Assembly (NCBI GenBank): GCA_046155815.1 | Contig: JBJXFY010000310.1 | Location: 1-7,352 of the forward strand | Length of the DNA stretch: 7,352 nt | Origin: JBJXFY01 sp046155815 | Lineage (GTDB): Bacteria; Verrucomicrobiota; Verrucomicrobiia; Limisphaerales; CAIMTB01 | Direction of reading: 5' to 3' | Shown here: positions 4,992-7,352 of the stretch, in pieces | Layout: each line of letters begins with the position of its first letter | How positions within the stretch are numbered: position 1 is the stretch's first letter | The notes under the pieces: model-generated | Database searches by the model: none | Seen by the model: only the letters and a program-made list of their open reading frames with translations | What the model was told of the DNA's origin: nothing | Made by a program: the position numbers and the translations under genes

Positions 4992-7202
4992 GTGACGGAA
5001 TCCGCCTTCACCGTATCCGGCATGACGTGCGCGAACTGCGCGCGGCATGTCCGCGAGGCGGCGGAAGGCGTCGCCGTCGTGGCCACGGCCACCGTGGACC
5101 TGCCGGCCGGCCGGCTGGCCGTGCGCTGGCGGCCGGGAGCCGTGGCCGACCGGGCGGGCGTCATCGCGGCCGTGGGCGCGGCCGGATACACCGCCCACGA
5201 GACTGCGGCCGCCGAGTTGTCCGGCCCGCCTGCGTCCGTTTGGAGATCGTGGCGGGTCTGGCTGGGCGGCGGGGTGACGCTGTTCCTGATGCTCGGTGAA
5301 TGGGCGCTCGGCCTCGGGCACGCGCGGTGGTTCCAATGGCTGGCCTTCGCGCTCGCGCTGCCGGTGCAGGTCTTCCTCGGCGCGGCCTTCTATGCCGGCG
5401 CGTGGCGGCAGCTCCGCCGCGGCGCGTCGAACATGGACACGCTCGTCGCGCTCGGCTCCACGGCAGCCTTCGGCTTCAGCGCGTGGGTGCTGCTGGCCGG
5501 CGCGGGCGGGCACGTCTTCTTCATGGAGGCGGCGGCCATCCTCACCCTCATCACGCTGGGGCACGCGCTCGAGGCCGCGGTGTCGGCGCATGCCGCCGGC
5601 GCGTTGCGGGCGCTGATGCAGCTCGCCCCCGACACCGCGCGGCGGATCGAGGGACTCGCCGAGCGCGAGGTGCCGGTGGCGAAGCTCAGGCCCGGTGACC
5701 GCATCGCGCTGCGGCCCGGCGACCGCGTGCCGGTGGACGGCGAAGTCTCCGCCGGCGCGGGCGCGGTGAACGAGGCGATGCTCACCGGCGAATCCGCGCC
5801 GGTCGAAAAGGCCGCGGGCGCGAAGGTCTTCGCCGGCACGGAAAACCTGGACGGCCGCCTCGTCGTGCGCGTGACCGCCACCGGCGACGCGACGGCGCTG
5901 GCGGCGATCCGCGCGGCCATCGAACGCGCGCAGAACAGCCGGGCCGGCATCCAGCGGCTGGCGGACCAGGTGAGCAGCGTGTTCGTGCCGGTGGTGGTGC
6001 TGGTGGCGCTGGCCACGGGATTGTGGTGGGGGCTGGCCTACGAGCACGCGCGCGGCGTCCACGCGGCGCTGGCGGGCGGGCTGTGGCGCGTGCCGGTGCC
6101 GGAGACGCCGCTGGCGGCCGGCGTGATCCACGCGGTGGCGGTGCTGATCATCGCGTGCCCGTGCGCGATGGGCCTGGCGACGCCGGCGGCAATCATGGCC
6201 GGCGTGAACGCGGCGGCGCGGCGCGGCATCCTCATCCGCGACGGCGCGGCGCTGGAGAAGGCCGGGCGCATCAACACCGTGGCCTTCGACAAGACGGGGA
6301 CGCTGACGGAGGGAAGGTTTGAAGTGCGCGGCGTGACGCCGGCCGGCAAAGCCACGGAAACCGAAGTGCTGGCGGAGGCCGCCGCCCTGGCCGGCGGCTC
6401 CACGCATCCCATCAGCCGCGCCATCGCCGCCGCGGGCCCCGGCCCGCCGCAACGCAACCGCTGGCGGGATTGGCGCGAGCTGCGTGGCCGGGGCGTCGAG
6501 GCGGTGGACGCCGCGACCGGCGAAACGTGGCGGCTCGGCGCGCCGGCATGGCTGGCGGAGGCTGCGGGAAGTTCCGGGGCCGCGATCCCTGCCGTGCCCG
6601 GTGTCACCCGCATCGGGCTGGCGGCGGGCGGCGCCCTCCGCGGCTGGATTGACCTCGCGGACCGGCCCAGGCCCGCCGCGGCGGAGGTCATCGCCGCCCT
6701 GCGCGCCCAGGGCCTGGGCGTGGTCATGCTCACCGGCGACCAGCCGGCCGCGGCCGCGGCCATCGCCGCGCAGGTCGGCATCGCGCCGGACGACGTGCGG
6801 GCCGGCGTGCGGCCCGAGGACAAGGCCGCGGCGATCCAGGCCTTCCAGCAGGCCGGCCGGCGCGTGGCGTTCGTGGGCGACGGCATCAACGACGGCCCCG
6901 CACTCGCGCAGGCCGACCTCGGGTTGGCGGTGGGCGGCGCGAGCGACGTGGCCCGCGGCGCGGCGGACATCGTGCTCCTCCGCGCCGACCTGCCGGCCGT
7001 GCCCGAGGCGCTGGGACTGGCGCGGGCCACGCTGCGGACCATCCGGCAGAACCTGTTCTGGGCCTTCTTCTACAACGCCGCCGCGGTGCCGCTGGCCGCG
7101 CTGGGCTTCTTCAGCCCCGTGCTCTGCGCGCTGGCGATGGGCCTGTCCGACCTGATCGTGATCGGCAACGCGCTGCGGCTGCGAGGGTGGAAGGGGAGGT
7201 AA
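4992..7202 (+). CDS. P1B-type copper-translocating ATPase (CopA-like)
   Basis: A membrane pump that exports monovalent copper (possibly silver) at the cost of ATP. The 736 residues contain one N-terminal metal-binding HMA domain (about 5-68, GMTCANC with C13 and C16). Eight transmembrane segments lie near 89-107, 113-135, 149-170, 174-193, 327-347, 376-398, 685-707 and 709-729. The actuator domain carries TGES (265-268). The TM6 metal motif is CPC (389-391). Then come the phosphorylation site DKTGTLT (D433), the N-domain HP (472-473, as THP) and GRG (499-501), TGD (581-583) and GDGIND (629-634). TM7 has YN (694-695). TM8 reads MGLSD (716-720), where copper pumps usually have MxxSS. The start is a GTG just before the HMA domain; there is no in-frame ATG for it and no Shine-Dalgarno. 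No copper chaperone or regulator gene is seen nearby. The YN and CPC motifs favour copper over zinc. Confidence 0.95.
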   Translation: MTESAFTVSGMTCANCARHVREAAEGVAVVATATVDLPAGRLAVRWRPGAVADRAGVIAAVGAAGYTAHETAAAELSGPPASVWRSWRVWLGGGVTLFLMLGEWALGLGHARWFQWLAFALALPVQVFLGAAFYAGAWRQLRRGASNMDTLVALGSTAAFGFSAWVLLAGAGGHVFFMEAAAILTLITLGHALEAAVSAHAAGALRALMQLAPDTARRIEGLAEREVPVAKLRPGDRIALRPGDRVPVDGEVSAGAGAVNEAMLTGESAPVEKAAGAKVFAGTENLDGRLVVRVTATGDATALAAIRAAIERAQNSRAGIQRLADQVSSVFVPVVVLVALATGLWWGLAYEHARGVHAALAGGLWRVPVPETPLAAGVIHAVAVLIIACPCAMGLATPAAIMAGVNAAARRGILIRDGAALEKAGRINTVAFDKTGTLTEGRFEVRGVTPAGKATETEVLAEAAALAGGSTHPISRAIAAAGPGPPQRNRWRDWRELRGRGVEAVDAATGETWRLGAPAWLAEAAGSSGAAIPAVPGVTRIGLAAGGALRGWIDLADRPRPAAAEVIAALRAQGLGVVMLTGDQPAAAAAIAAQVGIAPDDVRAGVRPEDKAAAIQAFQQAGRRVAFVGDGINDGPALAQADLGLAVGGASDVARGAADIVLLRADLPAVPEALGLARATLRTIRQNLFWAFFYNAAAVPLAALGFFSPVLCALAMGLSDLIVIGNALRLRGWKGR

Positions 7203-7352
7203 GGCCCAAGTCCAAAATTCTAAACTCAAGGAAAGCGCCAAGTCGAGGTTCCCAGTGCCCGGAAGCCGGGGAACGCCGGACGGGTCCTGAATCGCGACGG
7301 CAGGATGCCGTAGTCACCCGCAGCCAGGATGGCTTCGCCACGCGCGGGCGGT
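7203..7352. other. Non-coding stretch after the ATPase gene
   Basis: No gene is supported in these 150 bases. It opens with a short AT-richer patch (about 7208-7233) that contrasts with the surrounding sequence. Then comes a small hairpin CCCGG-AAG-CCGGG (7258-7270), too weak and lacking a T-run to be a good intrinsic terminator, followed by the two AGGAT-core hairpins listed separately. The ATPase terminator is not obvious here. Confidence 0.5.
7297..7334. repeat. Two tandem small hairpins with GGA loops (AGGAT core)
   Basis: The first hairpin is ACGGCA-GGA-TGCCGT (7297-7311, 6-bp stem) and the second AGCCA-GGA-TGGCT (7322-7334, 5-bp stem). They are 10 bp apart, with different stems but the same A-GGA-T centre, so the pairing is kept while the sequence varies. 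From memory, such AGGAT-centred palindromes recur in intergenic regions of Verrucomicrobiota and Planctomycetota. They look like part of a dispersed intergenic repeat that may continue past the window edge. Confidence 0.45.

Noticed and set aside
4820..5191. Upstream extension of the FAH-family reading frame
   Set aside because: Overlaps the HMA domain coding sequence of the ATPase on the other strand; the family N-terminus MKLVRFL begins at 4819.
4344..7241. 965-residue minus-strand open frame
   Set aside because: It is antisense to the well-supported copper ATPase and the start of the FAH gene. Its translation is low-complexity Arg/Gly/His-rich with no family motif, as expected from high GC content.
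7258..7270. CCCGG-AAG-CCGGG hairpin as ATPase terminator
   Set aside because: Only a 5-bp stem with no following T-run; kept as a note, not called.
7111..7341. 76-residue minus-strand open frame at the right edge
   Set aside because: Overlaps the ATPase 3' end and the repeat hairpins; no motif and unlikely composition.
1..7352. A new multi-gene defence, mobile or biosynthetic system
   Set aside because: All seven genes belong to recognisable families with unrelated roles on alternating strands. No transposase, integrase, CRISPR, toxin-antitoxin or tRNA is visible.

Overview
The window is GC-rich (around 70% by eye) and densely packed bacterial chromosome. Seven genes are supported: a 5'-complete but window-truncated family 4 uracil-DNA glycosylase, ribosomal protein bS20, thymidylate kinase, a DUF1573/cytochrome c fusion, a secreted GH16 beta-glucanase, an FAH-fold sugar-acid-type enzyme and a P1B-type copper ATPase. 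Three things suggest the phylum Verrucomicrobiota, perhaps the Limisphaerales/Pedosphaera side: the GH16 protein ends in a short domain closing with FYRLR, the cytochrome is fused to DUF1573, and the right edge carries small intergenic hairpins with an AGGAT core. This placement is from memory of family patterns and was not checked by any search.

Left part (1-2758), all on the minus strand, read from right to left: the DUF1573-cytochrome c gene, then tmk 7 bp further on, then rpsT with its own sigma70-like promoter and a clear intrinsic terminator, then the udg gene, which leaves the window at base 1. Middle (2759-3940): a 162-bp divergent intergenic region with repeated CACGCTG half-sites separates the cytochrome gene from the plus-strand GH16 gene. 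Its stop faces that of the minus-strand FAH-family gene (3962-4819) across 21 bp. Right part: a 172-bp divergent intergenic region with paired GAGACTC sites, then the copper ATPase (4992-7202), then about 150 bp of non-coding sequence with two tandem small hairpins.

Functionally this is a housekeeping block (DNA repair, dTTP supply, ribosome) beside unrelated accessory genes (periplasmic electron transfer, extracellular beta-glucan cleavage, sugar-acid metabolism, copper export). GH16 and the FAH-family enzyme could both serve polysaccharide or sugar use, but they are convergent and no shared pathway can be shown. No mobile element, CRISPR array, tRNA or rRNA is visible, and no multi-gene undescribed system is evident. 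The most interesting points are the twin-CxxCH DUF1573 cytochrome, an Asp at a copper-site position of the ATPase, two operator-like intergenic repeats, and the absence of Shine-Dalgarno sequences at all seven starts.
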